Shown: positions 23,334 to 32,051, numbered from the stretch's first letter. The stretch: DNA of 47,159 nucleotides from Acidobacteriota bacterium (GCA_035529075.1 DATKXK010000008.1:1-47159), one strand, 5' to 3'. The notes: generated by a model from the sequence alone, not told the origin. Made by a program: numbers and translations.

Positions 23334-25154
23334 ATGGTTAGCGCGTTTTACGAAGACGAAAAACCGGGGCAATCGGAAAAAGAGGTAAGTTCCAGGCAGG
23401 CGTTCAGCGGGCTGATCCCATATCTACGTAAGCACGTGTCGCGCCTCGCCTTCTGCCTGGCCTTGCTGATAGGCGTGATCGTTCTGTCCATCGCCTGGCC
23501 CCTGCTGATACAGCGGGCTATCGACGGACCCATCACGGGCCAGTTGGAGTTACCGGCCGCCGAGCGGGAATTCACCGGACTGTTGCTGCTCGGCCTGGCC
23601 ATATTCGCGATGCAACTGGTCTCCGTTGTCCTGCAGTACTTCCAGTACGTCAAGCTGGAGATTATCGGACAGGACATCATGCTCGACCTCAAGCGGCGAC
23701 TCTTTGACCATATCCTGTCGCTGGATATTTCGTTTTTTGACAGCAACCCGGTTGGCCGGCTGATGGCGCGCGTCGAATCAGACACCGAGGCGCTGCGCCT
23801 GTTATTCACCAATACCGTGGTCCTGGTCGCGGGAGACGTGTTGCTGATGATCGGCATCTATGGGGTCATGTTCGTCACCGAATGGCGGCTGGCCGCGGTT
23901 CTTCTGCTCACGTTGCCTTCCCTGGCTTTCCTGGTGTGGGTGTTTCACCGGGTGACGACACACCGCTTTCTCGAGGTGCGCAAGAAGATGGCCGAGGTCA
24001 CGGCAACGCTGACCGAGTTCATCCACGGAATGTCGATAGTGCAGATTTTTCATCGCGGCCGCTGGGCCCGGCAGAAGGTATGGCGGGCCAACGAGGCCAA
24101 GTTCTCAGAGGACGCCTACGCAAACATCGCGGTCTGCGTATTTTTCAACCTTCTCTCTTTCCTTAATTACGTCAAGATCGGCGCCGTTCTCTTTCTGGGC
24201 GTGCTCTGGGGCGTGAGCCCCGGCACCATCGTATTCTTCGTCCTGATGGTATGGAAAGAGTTCGACCCCATCGCGCGGACCGCCGAACAACTGGGCAACT
24301 TTCAGAAGGGAATCGCGGGAGGCCGGCGCATCTTCGGTCTGCTGCAAATCAGACCCAAACTAACCGACCCGGCCGGGCCCGAAACGTGGGACGGCCTTAA
24401 GGAAGCCATTCGCTTCGAAAACGTCTGGTTTTCATACACCGGCGATGATAACTGGATTCTCCGGGACGTCAGTTTCGAAATACAGGTCGGTCAGCGGGTG
24501 GCGCTGGCCGGTGTCACGGGCGGCGGCAAGAGCACTATCATCTCGTTGCTGCTGCGCCTGTACGACCCGCAGCAGGGGCGCATAACGGTGGACGGCATCG
24601 ACATCCGCAACATCAGGATCGCCGATTTGCGCCGCCGCTTTGCCCTGGTGCTGCAGGACATCATCCTGTTCCCGGGCGACGTGATTTCGAACATCGGCCT
24701 GGAAGCCGACGACATCACGCTTGAGGACATCGAGCAAGCTGCGAAAACGGTCGAGGCCGACGCCGTGATACGACGCCTGCCGGATGGATACCGTAGCGAG
24801 GTGTCCGAAAAGGGCGCCAATTTCAGCCGGGGCGAGCGACAGCTGCTTTCGTTCGCCCGGGCGCTGGCCTTCGATCCGGACCTGCTGATCCTCGACGAGG
24901 CCACAAGTTCGGTCGATCCGGAAACGGAGCGGACCATTCAGTCGTCGCTCAGAAGGCTGATGTCGGACCGCACGTCTCTGATAATCGCTCACCGGCTGTC
25001 GACGATACTCGATGTTGACCAGATCCTGGTCATCCGGCACGGTGAGATTGTGGAGCGCGGAACACACACGGAGTTGATACTCCAGGACGGGTACTACTCG
25101 AAACTGTTCCATCTCCAGTTCAAGAATAAACGGGGAGTAAGTGCGAATGCGTGA
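23334..25154 (+). CDS. ABC exporter half-transporter, subunit 1 (catalytic Walker B, degenerate signature)
   Basis: A 606-residue type IV ABC exporter half: an N-terminal cytosolic stretch, a six-helix ABC_membrane domain (about 30-330) and an ATPase domain (about 360-600). Walker A is GVTGGGKST; Walker B is LLILDEATSSVD with the catalytic Glu522; the H-loop is AHRLST. The signature motif is FSRGERQ rather than LSGGQ. The partner gene overlaps its 3' end, so the two should form a heterodimer resembling TM287/288 or BmrCD. The exported substrate (drug, lipid or peptide) is unknown. It is the first gene after the structured RNA and terminator. Confidence 0.95.
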   Translation: MVSAFYEDEKPGQSEKEVSSRQAFSGLIPYLRKHVSRLAFCLALLIGVIVLSIAWPLLIQRAIDGPITGQLELPAAEREFTGLLLLGLAIFAMQLVSVVLQYFQYVKLEIIGQDIMLDLKRRLFDHILSLDISFFDSNPVGRLMARVESDTEALRLLFTNTVVLVAGDVLLMIGIYGVMFVTEWRLAAVLLLTLPSLAFLVWVFHRVTTHRFLEVRKKMAEVTATLTEFIHGMSIVQIFHRGRWARQKVWRANEAKFSEDAYANIAVCVFFNLLSFLNYVKIGAVLFLGVLWGVSPGTIVFFVLMVWKEFDPIARTAEQLGNFQKGIAGGRRIFGLLQIRPKLTDPAGPETWDGLKEAIRFENVWFSYTGDDNWILRDVSFEIQVGQRVALAGVTGGGKSTIISLLLRLYDPQQGRITVDGIDIRNIRIADLRRRFALVLQDIILFPGDVISNIGLEADDITLEDIEQAAKTVEADAVIRRLPDGYRSEVSEKGANFSRGERQLLSFARALAFDPDLLILDEATSSVDPETERTIQSSLRRLMSDRTSLIIAHRLSTILDVDQILVIRHGEIVERGTHTELILQDGYYSKLFHLQFKNKRGVSANA

Positions 25155-26943
25155 GAAAACTAAATGGTTGTGGCGATACTACCGGCATCATCCCGGCATC
25201 ATCACCGTGCTGATCCTGTTCACCCCCATACAGGCGGCCATCACCGTGACGATCCCCAGGATGTTCGGGTTTACCATCGACTACCTCAAAACCGGTGCGA
25301 TCCCGGACCACTGGCTGGCCCAGTTGCTCGGCCGGCTGGGCGAAAGGTTCGGCGTCTCCGCCAGCGCCGCCTTTGCCATCGGATTTGTTGCCCTGGGTCT
25401 GGCCTCGTGCGTGCTGTACGTCTACTTCCAGTCCTGCCGGGCCTGGATGAACCTCAGGCTGGAATGGCGCTTCCGGCAGGACGCCTTTGATCGCGTCACC
25501 CACAAGGGACCGGATTTCTTCAACCGGTTCCGCACCGGCGACCTCGTGACCAGGATGACCGACGACGTTGCCGAGAAGCTCTCCTGGTTCGCCTGTTCCG
25601 GCATTTTCAGAACCTACGAAGCCCTCCTGTACATCGGCTTCGTCGTCGCCGCGATGATCACTATCGATCCGGACCTGACGCTGTGGACGACCGGCCCCCT
25701 GCCGGTCCTCATTGTCGTCTTCTTCGTCAGCTCGTCGCTGCTGGACAGAAGATACGATCACCTCCAGAAGCGGATATCGAAGTTCAACGACATCATGGAG
25801 GCCTGCTTCTCAGGCATCAGGGTCGTAAAGGCGTACGTTCGGGAAGCTGCCCAGAAGCTCAAGTATGAAGGAGCGGCCCGAGATCGTCGACAGGCGGAAA
25901 TCGACGCCGTCAAGGTGACGCGGGTCGTGGACACTCTGTACAACTACATCTGGCAGTTCGGCGTGGTGATCGTGCTGATCGCTGGCGGCTACCGGGTGTT
26001 GCTCGCTGACCTATCGGTCGGTGACCTGGCCACCTTCATTTACTACATCGTGTGGCTCATATTCCCGATGTTCGATATCGGCCAGTTCCTGGTCAAGTCA
26101 CGGCAGTCGGCGGTGTCAATCAACCGCCTGATAGAACTGGAAAAGGTCCCGCCGATGGTGACCGACACCGACAACGGAGACGGTCACGGCCCCGTCAAGG
26201 GAGACCTTGTCTTGAACGACGTCTCGTTCTCGTTCCCGGGTTCGCCGCGCACTATCCTCGCCGACGTATCCCTGGCCGTACAGGCGGGCAGCACCGTCGC
26301 CCTCGTGGGCAAGATCGGTTCGGGCAAGACCTGGCTGGTCAACCTCATTCCCCGGCTGGTCGACTGCACGGGCGGCGGCGTGAGGCTTGACGGGCGCGAC
26401 CTGCGGGAGTACCGGCTTGACGAGCTTCGCCGGAACATCGGGTTTGTGCCGCAGGAACCGATCCTGTTCAGCGACACTATCCGGAACAACATCGTCTTCG
26501 GCCGCAAGGAAATATCCGATGCCGTGATCGAGTGGGCCCTCGACGTCGTGCAGTTGAAGGCCGAGCTCGCGGAGTTCCCGAAAGGTATCGAGACGGAAAT
26601 CGGCGTGCGCGGGATGTCGATTTCGGGCGGACAAAAACAGCGTCTGGCCCTCGCCCGGGCCCTGGTGGGCAAGCCGAGAATCCTCATCCTTGATGACTGC
26701 ACTTCGGCGCTCGACTCGCGCACCGAGGCCGCCCTCTGGGACAGGCTGCACGAGGTGATGCCCGGCCTGACCGCCGTGCTGATTACCCACCGCCCGGACA
26801 CGCTGCAACGGGCCGACAGGATTTTCGTGCTCGAGGGCGGCCGCCTGGCCGAAGCGGGCACCCACGACGAGCTGATCACCGCCAATGGGCCGTACACTTC
26901 CATGTACAGACGGTACGTGCTCGAAGAAGAGGTGGTCAGCTGA
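25147..26943 (+). CDS. ABC exporter half-transporter, subunit 2 (intact signature, Asp in place of catalytic Glu)
   Basis: A 598-residue ABC exporter half. I chose the ATG at 25147 with GGGGAG nine bases upstream (a GTG at 25141 is too close to it); either start overlaps the end of subunit 1. Six membrane helices (about 15-310) precede the ATPase domain, with Walker A GKIGSGKTW, intact signature MSISGGQKQR and H-loop ITHRPDT. Walker B reads LILDDCTSALD, so the catalytic Glu is Asp517. The weak Walker B here and the weak signature in subunit 1 would sit in the same ATP site of the heterodimer, as in known asymmetric exporters. A 16-bp hairpin follows the gene. Confidence 0.95.
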   Translation: MREKTKWLWRYYRHHPGIITVLILFTPIQAAITVTIPRMFGFTIDYLKTGAIPDHWLAQLLGRLGERFGVSASAAFAIGFVALGLASCVLYVYFQSCRAWMNLRLEWRFRQDAFDRVTHKGPDFFNRFRTGDLVTRMTDDVAEKLSWFACSGIFRTYEALLYIGFVVAAMITIDPDLTLWTTGPLPVLIVVFFVSSSLLDRRYDHLQKRISKFNDIMEACFSGIRVVKAYVREAAQKLKYEGAARDRRQAEIDAVKVTRVVDTLYNYIWQFGVVIVLIAGGYRVLLADLSVGDLATFIYYIVWLIFPMFDIGQFLVKSRQSAVSINRLIELEKVPPMVTDTDNGDGHGPVKGDLVLNDVSFSFPGSPRTILADVSLAVQAGSTVALVGKIGSGKTWLVNLIPRLVDCTGGGVRLDGRDLREYRLDELRRNIGFVPQEPILFSDTIRNNIVFGRKEISDAVIEWALDVVQLKAELAEFPKGIETEIGVRGMSISGGQKQRLALARALVGKPRILILDDCTSALDSRTEAALWDRLHEVMPGLTAVLITHRPDTLQRADRIFVLEGGRLAEAGTHDELITANGPYTSMYRRYVLEEEVVS

Positions 26944-26953
26944 TCGCAGTCTC

Positions 26954-26992
26954 GGACCGATCCCGGGCGAACCATGCGCCCGGGATCGGTCC
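26954..26992 (+). terminator. Long perfect hairpin after the ABC operon, no T tract
   Basis: GGACCGATCCCGGGCG (26954-26969) and its exact complement (26977-26992) form a 16-bp stem with a 7-base loop, 10 bases after the stop codon. Without a T run it may act as an mRNA 3'-end stabiliser or a pause site for another termination mechanism. Confidence 0.55.
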
Positions 26993-27052
26993 CCGCCTGT
27001 CATCACACGGGATGTCTCGGTTTGCCGTCCGCATCGGCGGCTCCGAAACCGC

Positions 27053-27348
27053 TTGACAGAGCGCGGGCAATTACGCTTATTCTCAGCCAGCAGACCCCGG
27101 TGGCATCCAGGTAAGACTTCGGGAACAGGGGTCACCGTCTGCAGCAACCTTGAAGATTTCGAGCCGGTAGTGTCCCAGGACATCGCCGTCAGACAATCCA
27201 AACGGGGAACGACCGTTTTGGTGCCGTATTCCAGAGGTGACCTCCCGGGTCACCTTCTGGATTCATCCACCCACCGGTCTTTGGCGTATAGAATTCGATG
27301 AAGCAGATTGAACATGAGCATATCACTCAGCTAAGAGAGGAAGATCAC
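27053..27348 (+). promoter_or_regulatory. Putative promoter and structured leader of the lipoprotein gene
   Basis: TTGACA at 27053-27058 with only a weak -10 (TTATTC or CTTATT near 27076-27082). Downstream a bulged stem is formed by GCAGAC+GGTGGC (27090-27104, CCC bulge) and GTCACC+GTCTGC (27131-27142), and another by CCAGAGGTGACC / GGTCACCTTCTGG (27231-27260). The leader would be about 260 bases long. No known riboswitch was recognised. The rest of the 26944-27348 gap contains no gene that I can support. Confidence 0.4.
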
Positions 27349-28302
27349 ATGAACTCAAAACTGCTCTATCTCGCGGCACCCTTGCTTCTGGTTCTGATGG
27401 TTGCCGGCGGCTGCAACATTTTCAGCTGGACGGACAAGGAGAGTGCTGAGTCGCTTATTGAAGAGGGCCGGGAGCATATGCGCGACGCCGAGTATGATCT
27501 TGCGGCATCCAAGTTCGCGCAGGCGCTCGAGGAGGAACCGGACAACTCGGAGGCGCGCTACTACCACGCCAAGGCGACCATCCACGCATCCGGATTCAAC
27601 TCCCTTAACCTCGGCGAAACGATGTCCGAGAGCGATTTCGGCAACGATGACCTGCTTCCCTTCACCGGTTCCGGCTGGCCGGAAGGCGACGCCAGCCGGT
27701 TGTTAGGGGCGGTCACTACCGTCTACGACGATCTGAAACCCATTCACAAAGGCCAGACGACCGGGCCGTTTTCCGGTGATGACATTGACCTGGACCTGGC
27801 CGTGGCAGCGGGAATCAGGGGCATCCTGTTTTTCCGGGACACGAACGGGGACGGCAAAATCGACGCCGACGATTTCAACCTGCGCATCGAATACCGGAGC
27901 AATCACGGCTTTATGATATTGAATCTGCCCGAGTATTCCGCCGGCGCCTCGGCGTCCCCAAGACCGAACCTGAACCCGCCGGCCGGGATGATGCCGCAGG
28001 ACCCGCTGCCTATCGACCCGGACCTGATAACGGCCTTCAACACCCTGGTCGACAGCGCCGCCATCATCATCGCTGAGTCCAGAGACATTATTACGGACAT
28101 CCTGACGAAGGATTTTGGACTGGACCCTGCCGAAATCGATGATTTGCTCGAGGAAGTAGTCCTCACCGCCCACTGGTACAGGGTGGCCGACGGCATCGAC
28201 AACGACGCTGACACCCGCATCGATGAAGAAGTCGTCGACGGCGTGGACAACGACCTCGACGGCCGGATTGACGAAGACAGCAACGGCTGGTATATATTTT
28301 AG
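27349..28302 (+). CDS. Lipoprotein with TPR-like N-terminus and Ca-binding-type Asp repeats
   Basis: A 317-residue exported lipoprotein. I chose the ATG at 27349 because AGAGAGGA lies eight bases upstream and a lipoprotein signal follows immediately (LLYLAAPLLLVLMVAGGC, lipidated Cys22). Residues about 30-75 form a tetratricopeptide-like helical pair (AEYDLAASKFAQALEEEPDNSEARYYHAK). Further on are an EF-hand/dockerin-type loop DTNGDGKIDADD and, at the C-terminus, two DGIDNDADTRIDEE / DGVDNDLDGRIDED repeats like those of MopE and thrombospondin-3-type Ca-binding proteins. A beta-barrel protein gene starts 29 bases later, so the two probably work together at the outer membrane. Confidence 0.82.
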   Translation: MNSKLLYLAAPLLLVLMVAGGCNIFSWTDKESAESLIEEGREHMRDAEYDLAASKFAQALEEEPDNSEARYYHAKATIHASGFNSLNLGETMSESDFGNDDLLPFTGSGWPEGDASRLLGAVTTVYDDLKPIHKGQTTGPFSGDDIDLDLAVAAGIRGILFFRDTNGDGKIDADDFNLRIEYRSNHGFMILNLPEYSAGASASPRPNLNPPAGMMPQDPLPIDPDLITAFNTLVDSAAIIIAESRDIITDILTKDFGLDPAEIDDLLEEVVLTAHWYRVADGIDNDADTRIDEEVVDGVDNDLDGRIDEDSNGWYIF

Positions 28303-28331
28303 GCCCCGGTTGGATTATAGGAGATAATGCT

Positions 28332-29429
28332 ATGCCATGGAAACGAATTGCTGTTGCGACCTTTTTGGTCCTGGTAGTGGTTACGGGAGCTGTTTATGCC
28401 GGGTCCGCACGCAATGTGCATTTCATTGACGTGCGCGCCCTGGGAATGGGTGGCGCCGGCGTCACGACCTTCGAGGACTTCAGCGCCGTCATGTACAACC
28501 CGGCCATGCTGGCCAGGGCCAAGTTCCGACTTGACATTGTCAACGTCCAGCTCCGCCTCGGTAAAGACGTTACCGACATGCTCAAGTTCTACAGCGACAA
28601 CCAGGAAGTGTTTGACAACTTCCTCGATACCACCAAGGAGGAGCAGGACAAGCTGCTCGACGGCCTCGCACCGTACGATGACAACTGGATGGGGTTCGGC
28701 GCCTACCCGCTGCTCGGCCTGACCGTCCCGAACTACGCCGTCGGTATCTACGGCGCCTCCGATGTTGAGTTCAAGGCCGACAAAGGAATCTTCGAACCGC
28801 GCATTTACATCGACGGCGTCGCCGATTTCGTGCTCACCGGCGGGGCGGCTATCAACCTGTCCAGGCTGCTCTCGCTCGGCATGATCCCCAACAACCTTTA
28901 CGGGGGGGCCGCGCTTAAGATCATCAAGCGGTATGAGATACAGGAACTCAGGCTGTCGGCTTCCGACGCCGACCTGGGAACGACCCTGGACACCCTGATC
29001 GAGGACTCCAAGGCCGGTTTCGGCCTGGACATCGGGCTCCTGTACGAACTGATCCCCGGCCAGGTCGATCTCGGCGCCAAAGTGGTCGACCTGCTGGCGG
29101 ATATTGACGGCGAAAAACCCCCCATGCTTGTCAACATCGGCGCCTCGTGGAGAGTCATGAAACGAATTCTCCTGGCCGCGGATTGGAACGACTTCTTTTT
29201 CCACAAAGGTGAGAACGTGTTAAACAAGCTCAACTTCGGCGGGCAGGTGGATATCGGGTCGGTGCTGGCCGCACGCGCTGGCATGGGTCAGGGATACCCG
29301 TCAATCGGGGCCGGTCTCAACCTCGGCTCCTTTGCTCTCGACGGCGCCATCTACGGCATCGAACGCGGCGACGCCCCCGGCCGCGACGGCGACTACAATT
29401 ATGCCGTAAGGCTCAAACTGGGCTGGTAA
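28332..29429 (+). CDS. Outer-membrane beta-barrel protein, FadL/TraF-like
   Basis: A 365-residue exported protein with a signal peptide (WKRIAVATFLVLVVVTGAVYA) and the N-terminal motif ALGMGGAGVTTFEDFSAVMYNPAML. That motif marks FadL-like, PorV-like and TraF_2-type barrels, whose conserved glycine loop and NPA segment form the plug. Alternating amphipathic strands follow to an aromatic terminus (NYAVRLKLGW). Likely location: outer membrane; cargo unknown. It is the last gene of the unit with the lipoprotein and is followed by a strong terminator. Confidence 0.8.
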   Translation: MPWKRIAVATFLVLVVVTGAVYAGSARNVHFIDVRALGMGGAGVTTFEDFSAVMYNPAMLARAKFRLDIVNVQLRLGKDVTDMLKFYSDNQEVFDNFLDTTKEEQDKLLDGLAPYDDNWMGFGAYPLLGLTVPNYAVGIYGASDVEFKADKGIFEPRIYIDGVADFVLTGGAAINLSRLLSLGMIPNNLYGGAALKIIKRYEIQELRLSASDADLGTTLDTLIEDSKAGFGLDIGLLYELIPGQVDLGAKVVDLLADIDGEKPPMLVNIGASWRVMKRILLAADWNDFFFHKGENVLNKLNFGGQVDIGSVLAARAGMGQGYPSIGAGLNLGSFALDGAIYGIERGDAPGRDGDYNYAVRLKLGW

Positions 29430-29462
29430 CGGCCGGTCCGGGTGACATAACTTCGACCATGC

Positions 29463-29495
29463 GGCGGGCGGAGATCAGTCTCCGCCCGCCTTTTT
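29463..29495 (+). terminator. Rho-independent terminator of the lipoprotein/barrel operon
   Basis: GGCGGGCGGAGA (29463-29474) pairs perfectly with TCTCCGCCCGCC (29479-29490) around a TCAG loop, followed by T5 (29491-29495). Confidence 0.95.
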
Positions 29496-29613
29496 ACGGC
29501 CCCTGACCGCCGCATCACACAGGAAAGGTTTTGCCTTCAGAGAGACAGTCACGTAGCTTTGGATGTTGCACGCACAGATCGGTCGCGTGAACACACAGGA
29601 GCGAGGTACCGCA

Positions 29614-30141
29614 ATGGATGGGATTGGAAACGACAGGCGCGATCTTGTTCGCGCCATCTACGAACAGCACTGCTCACAGGCCAGGCACGCGGACAACCTG
29701 AGGGTGTATTTTGCGATCGTCTTTGTCTTCCTGTGCGCCGGTGCCCTGGCTGTAAACGGCGGTGCTCTCTTCAATGCCGCCAACCGGCCTCTTGTCGGTT
29801 TCCTCGCGGTCATCGCCCTGTTCGGGTTCTTCCTCTGCCTCGGGCTCGAGAGTGTCGCCAGGGGACACTTGGGCGCTGCCGAACTGATCCTGTCGAGGTA
29901 TGGTTTAGAGCATTATTCAGCCGCGCAGAAGTCTGGCGCCTCGGGCAGGCTTTTCGGTCTTTCAAGACTGGTCCCGCTTCTCTTCCTTTTCTGTTTCAGT
30001 TTCCTGCTGTTCATCCTGATTCAGATCGGGCTTCACAACGTCTGGAAAAGCGCCCCCGTTCCGGTGCTGGTTTTGATCATCGGCGCCGCCTTCACGATCC
30101 GCGGCAGGGACGGCAGGACCGAACAGGTTCAGCAATCGTAA
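29614..30141 (+). CDS. Hypothetical membrane protein, about four membrane segments
   Basis: A 175-residue protein. I chose the ATG at 29614 because GAGG lies seven bases before it; an ATG at 29563 would add 17 residues without a clear ribosome-binding site. A short charged cytosolic N-terminus (RRDLVRAIYEQHCSQARHADNL) is followed by paired helices (VYFAIVFVFLCAGALAV, LVGFLAVIALFGFFLCL) and, after a soluble loop, two more (PLLFLFCFSFLLFILIQIG, PVPVLVLIIGAAFTI). The pattern resembles small uncharacterised SLATT-like two-by-two membrane proteins, but I cannot assign a family. It stands alone between a terminator and a convergent gene. Confidence 0.7.
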   Translation: MDGIGNDRRDLVRAIYEQHCSQARHADNLRVYFAIVFVFLCAGALAVNGGALFNAANRPLVGFLAVIALFGFFLCLGLESVARGHLGAAELILSRYGLEHYSAAQKSGASGRLFGLSRLVPLLFLFCFSFLLFILIQIGLHNVWKSAPVPVLVLIIGAAFTIRGRDGRTEQVQQS

Positions 30142-30177
30142 CCCGGCACGATTGTGAAAGTCTGACCGCCTTCTGGA

Positions 30178-31836
30178 TTATTGACACGCCGCCGGCGGCG
30201 TGGCGCTGATGAACAGGTAATCGATCAACGCCGTCAGGTCACCGACGTCGATGACGCCGCCCGGGTCACCGTCAACGTTCGCTTCTTCCATACAGGCCGG
30301 TGGTGTCGGGGGCGGGATGAGAAGGTAGCGGATCAGGTACGTCAGATCACCGATATCCACAGCGTCATCGTGCGAACCGTCGACGTTGCCCGCCACCCTC
30401 ACACAGCAACCAGCCTGGTTGAACAGAACAGAGATCTTGTCGCCCCCATCGCTTCCAGACGCGAGATCCAGATCTCCGTCACTGTCGAGATCAGCTGCAC
30501 AGATCGAGTGATTCGCAACGTATTCGCCAACCGGATAGAACGACGCCGGACCCAGTGTGCCATCCCCGTTATTCAATAGAACAGACACACTCCGGTCCCA
30601 ACTATTCGGCGCGACCACATCAAGGTCACCATCGCCGTCAAGATCCCCTGCCTGGCATTGCCAGCCACTACAATCTGCGAGATAAGTCAACGGCGACCCA
30701 AAGGTCCCAGATCCGCTGTTCAAAATAACAGACACACCTGCGGCACTCACTGTGGCCAGGTCCACGTCTCCGTCACCATCGAGATCCCCCGCCAGACCCC
30801 AATACGGATAAGCCATGCTTTCAACTGGATAAACGGTATGGGGTGCAAAGGTAGCGTCGCCCTGGTTCAGCAGAACCGACACATTGCGGGAGTTCGAATT
30901 GGCCGTCGCCAGATCCACGTCACCGTCATTATCAAGATCAGCTGCCACCACGGATATCGGATGATCACCAACCGCATATTCGAACGGTCCATTGAAAACC
31001 GCACCGCCCGCGTTCAGCAGTACCGACACCGTGTTCGAATCAATGGCGCACGTCGCCAGGTCGAGATGCCCGTCGCCATTAAGATCGGCCGCTAACACGC
31101 TTGCAGGCGCATAATCCACAGTACAAGACCAGTGGAATGAGAAATCTCCACTCCCGTCGTTCAGCAACACCGCAATCTGATCGGGGTGACCACCAACCGC
31201 CAGATCGAGATCCCCATCATGGTCGAGATCGGCCGCACTCAACGACACCGGCCAAAACAGAGGTAGATAGAGCGAATCAGAAGTGAACACTCCATCGCCA
31301 CGGTTCCAGAGAACCGCAATCGTCGAGAAGTTCATATTGGCGGTGACCAAATCCAGATCACCATCAGCATCAAGATCCGCCGCCAGTACTGAGTAGTGAT
31401 CTCCATGGCTAGCGGCATAATCGACATAGGGGGCAAAGGTGCCGGCACCACCAGCCACCGCCACTGTGAATGACCAGATATAGGAGCGCTCCGGCGGCTC
31501 TCCTGCCAGCGACCTGATACCGGCCGTCAACACCACCGTCATCACCTCACCCACCGCAAAGCCTGCAAACGGCTCAAACAGGACTGTCCTGCTCGAACCC
31601 TCGTAGCTTAACACTCCCATATGCAATCCCGTACAGCGGCCGTGCACCACAAAGGTCGTGTCGGTCATCGTCGACTCGTCCATGTCCACATCAAAGGTCA
31701 CCGAGATAGCAGTCCCGGCTGGCACGTTCAACTCGTTCTGACCCGGCGAGGTGGCCACAACCACGGGCGCCTCAGCCGAAAATGACAGATTGCCAACAGG
31801 AATCAGAAAAAGTACCAGTACGAAGTATCGCAACAT
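30178..31836 (-). CDS. Secreted FG-GAP/VCBS repeat protein with Ig-like domain and dockerin-like C-terminus
   Basis: A 552-residue exported protein. A signal peptide (1-20) is followed by a Big_5-type Ig-like domain (about 22-125, VVATSPGQNELNVPAGTAI ... WSFTV). Some seven FG-GAP/VCBS repeats follow (about 130-470, with repeated AADLDADGDLDLVTAN and AADLDNDGDVDLATAN motifs that bind Ca and build an integrin-like propeller). The C-terminus carries dockerin-like helices VDIGDLTYLIRYLL and VDVGDLTALIDYLF. GGGGGAG precedes the start codon. A strong promoter at 31884-31911, inside repeat copy A, lies just upstream. The likely role is extracellular or surface binding. Its C-terminal DNA strongly resembles the partial gene at 47054-47159. 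Confidence 0.92.
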   Translation of the reverse strand: MLRYFVLVLFLIPVGNLSFSAEAPVVVATSPGQNELNVPAGTAISVTFDVDMDESTMTDTTFVVHGRCTGLHMGVLSYEGSSRTVLFEPFAGFAVGEVMTVVLTAGIRSLAGEPPERSYIWSFTVAVAGGAGTFAPYVDYAASHGDHYSVLAADLDADGDLDLVTANMNFSTIAVLWNRGDGVFTSDSLYLPLFWPVSLSAADLDHDGDLDLAVGGHPDQIAVLLNDGSGDFSFHWSCTVDYAPASVLAADLNGDGHLDLATCAIDSNTVSVLLNAGGAVFNGPFEYAVGDHPISVVAADLDNDGDVDLATANSNSRNVSVLLNQGDATFAPHTVYPVESMAYPYWGLAGDLDGDGDVDLATVSAAGVSVILNSGSGTFGSPLTYLADCSGWQCQAGDLDGDGDLDVVAPNSWDRSVSVLLNNGDGTLGPASFYPVGEYVANHSICAADLDSDGDLDLASGSDGGDKISVLFNQAGCCVRVAGNVDGSHDDAVDIGDLTYLIRYLLIPPPTPPACMEEANVDGDPGGVIDVGDLTALIDYLFISATPPAACQ

Positions 31837-31883
31837 AACTCCCCCGCTCGCTTAGCCCGGAGCGTCAACCCCTCTACCCATAC

Positions 31884-31911
31884 ATAATATACCAACCGCG
31901 AGATTTGTCAA
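31884..31911 (-). promoter_or_regulatory. Sigma-70 promoter (copy A) of the FG-GAP protein gene
   Basis: Minus-strand TTGACA (31906-31911), a 16-base spacer and TATTAT (31884-31889). The start near 31877 gives a leader of about 40 bases to the ATG at 31836. The same box arrangement with the same spacing recurs in copy B. Confidence 0.85.
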
Positions 31912-31974
31912 GCAGCCGGTCAGGCCGCACGGACAGGTCGGCTTTTAAGTCGTTGGGATAAAACGGGCTATAAA

Positions 31975-31998
31975 TGCCGAAGGGGGGACTCGAACCCC
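31975..31998 (-). pseudogene. tRNA-Leu 3' fragment (24 bases)
   Basis: Identical to the last 24 bases of the intact tRNA-Leu at 34636-34719 (acceptor 3' strand, T stem and T loop, discriminator A). No D arm or usable anticodon arm can be built from the adjoining bases. Confidence 0.88.
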
Positions 31999-32030
31999 GG
32001 ACTCGCCTTGTGGCACAAGGGCTTACACCC

Positions 32031-32051
32031 TGTTGTGACCATGTTGTGACC
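32031..32051. repeat. Tandem 10-mer TGTTGTGACC next to the tRNA-Leu fragment
   Basis: TGTTGTGACC occurs at 32031-32040 and again at 32042-32051, separated by one A (11-base period), 33 bases from the tRNA fragment. Arm-type integrase sites beside tRNA attachment sites can look like this. No integrase gene is present in the window. The rest of 32052-32319 shows no gene; it is the leader region of the RRM gene. Confidence 0.45.

Larger units (their letters stand above)
31866..31998 (-). repeat. Direct repeat copy A: tRNA-Leu 3' end plus promoter flank
   Basis: Homologous to 34528-34659. The 54 bases at 31945-31998 match 34606-34659 with only two mismatches; the rest is clearly related but more diverged. 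The copy contains the last 24 bases of tRNA-Leu (31975-31998) and a promoter (31884-31911). Homology to the tRNA stops in the T arm, so this is a 3' fragment and not a working tRNA. An att-type scar of an integrated element or a segmental duplication would explain it. Confidence 0.85.

Noticed and set aside
23078-23341. Open frame of 87 codons across the structured RNA
   Set aside because: It overlaps perfect long-range stems and a terminator, has no ribosome-binding site and reads into the ABC start codon.
27090-27142. Known riboswitch ahead of the lipoprotein
   Set aside because: The stem is real but no conserved core of a riboswitch class I know (SAM, TPP, cobalamin, c-di-GMP, glycine) is present.
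31975-32051. A second complete tRNA-Leu (possibly TAA anticodon)
   Set aside because: A TGTAAGC loop can be drawn, but position 33 is not T, the D arm is missing and no 5' acceptor strand exists.
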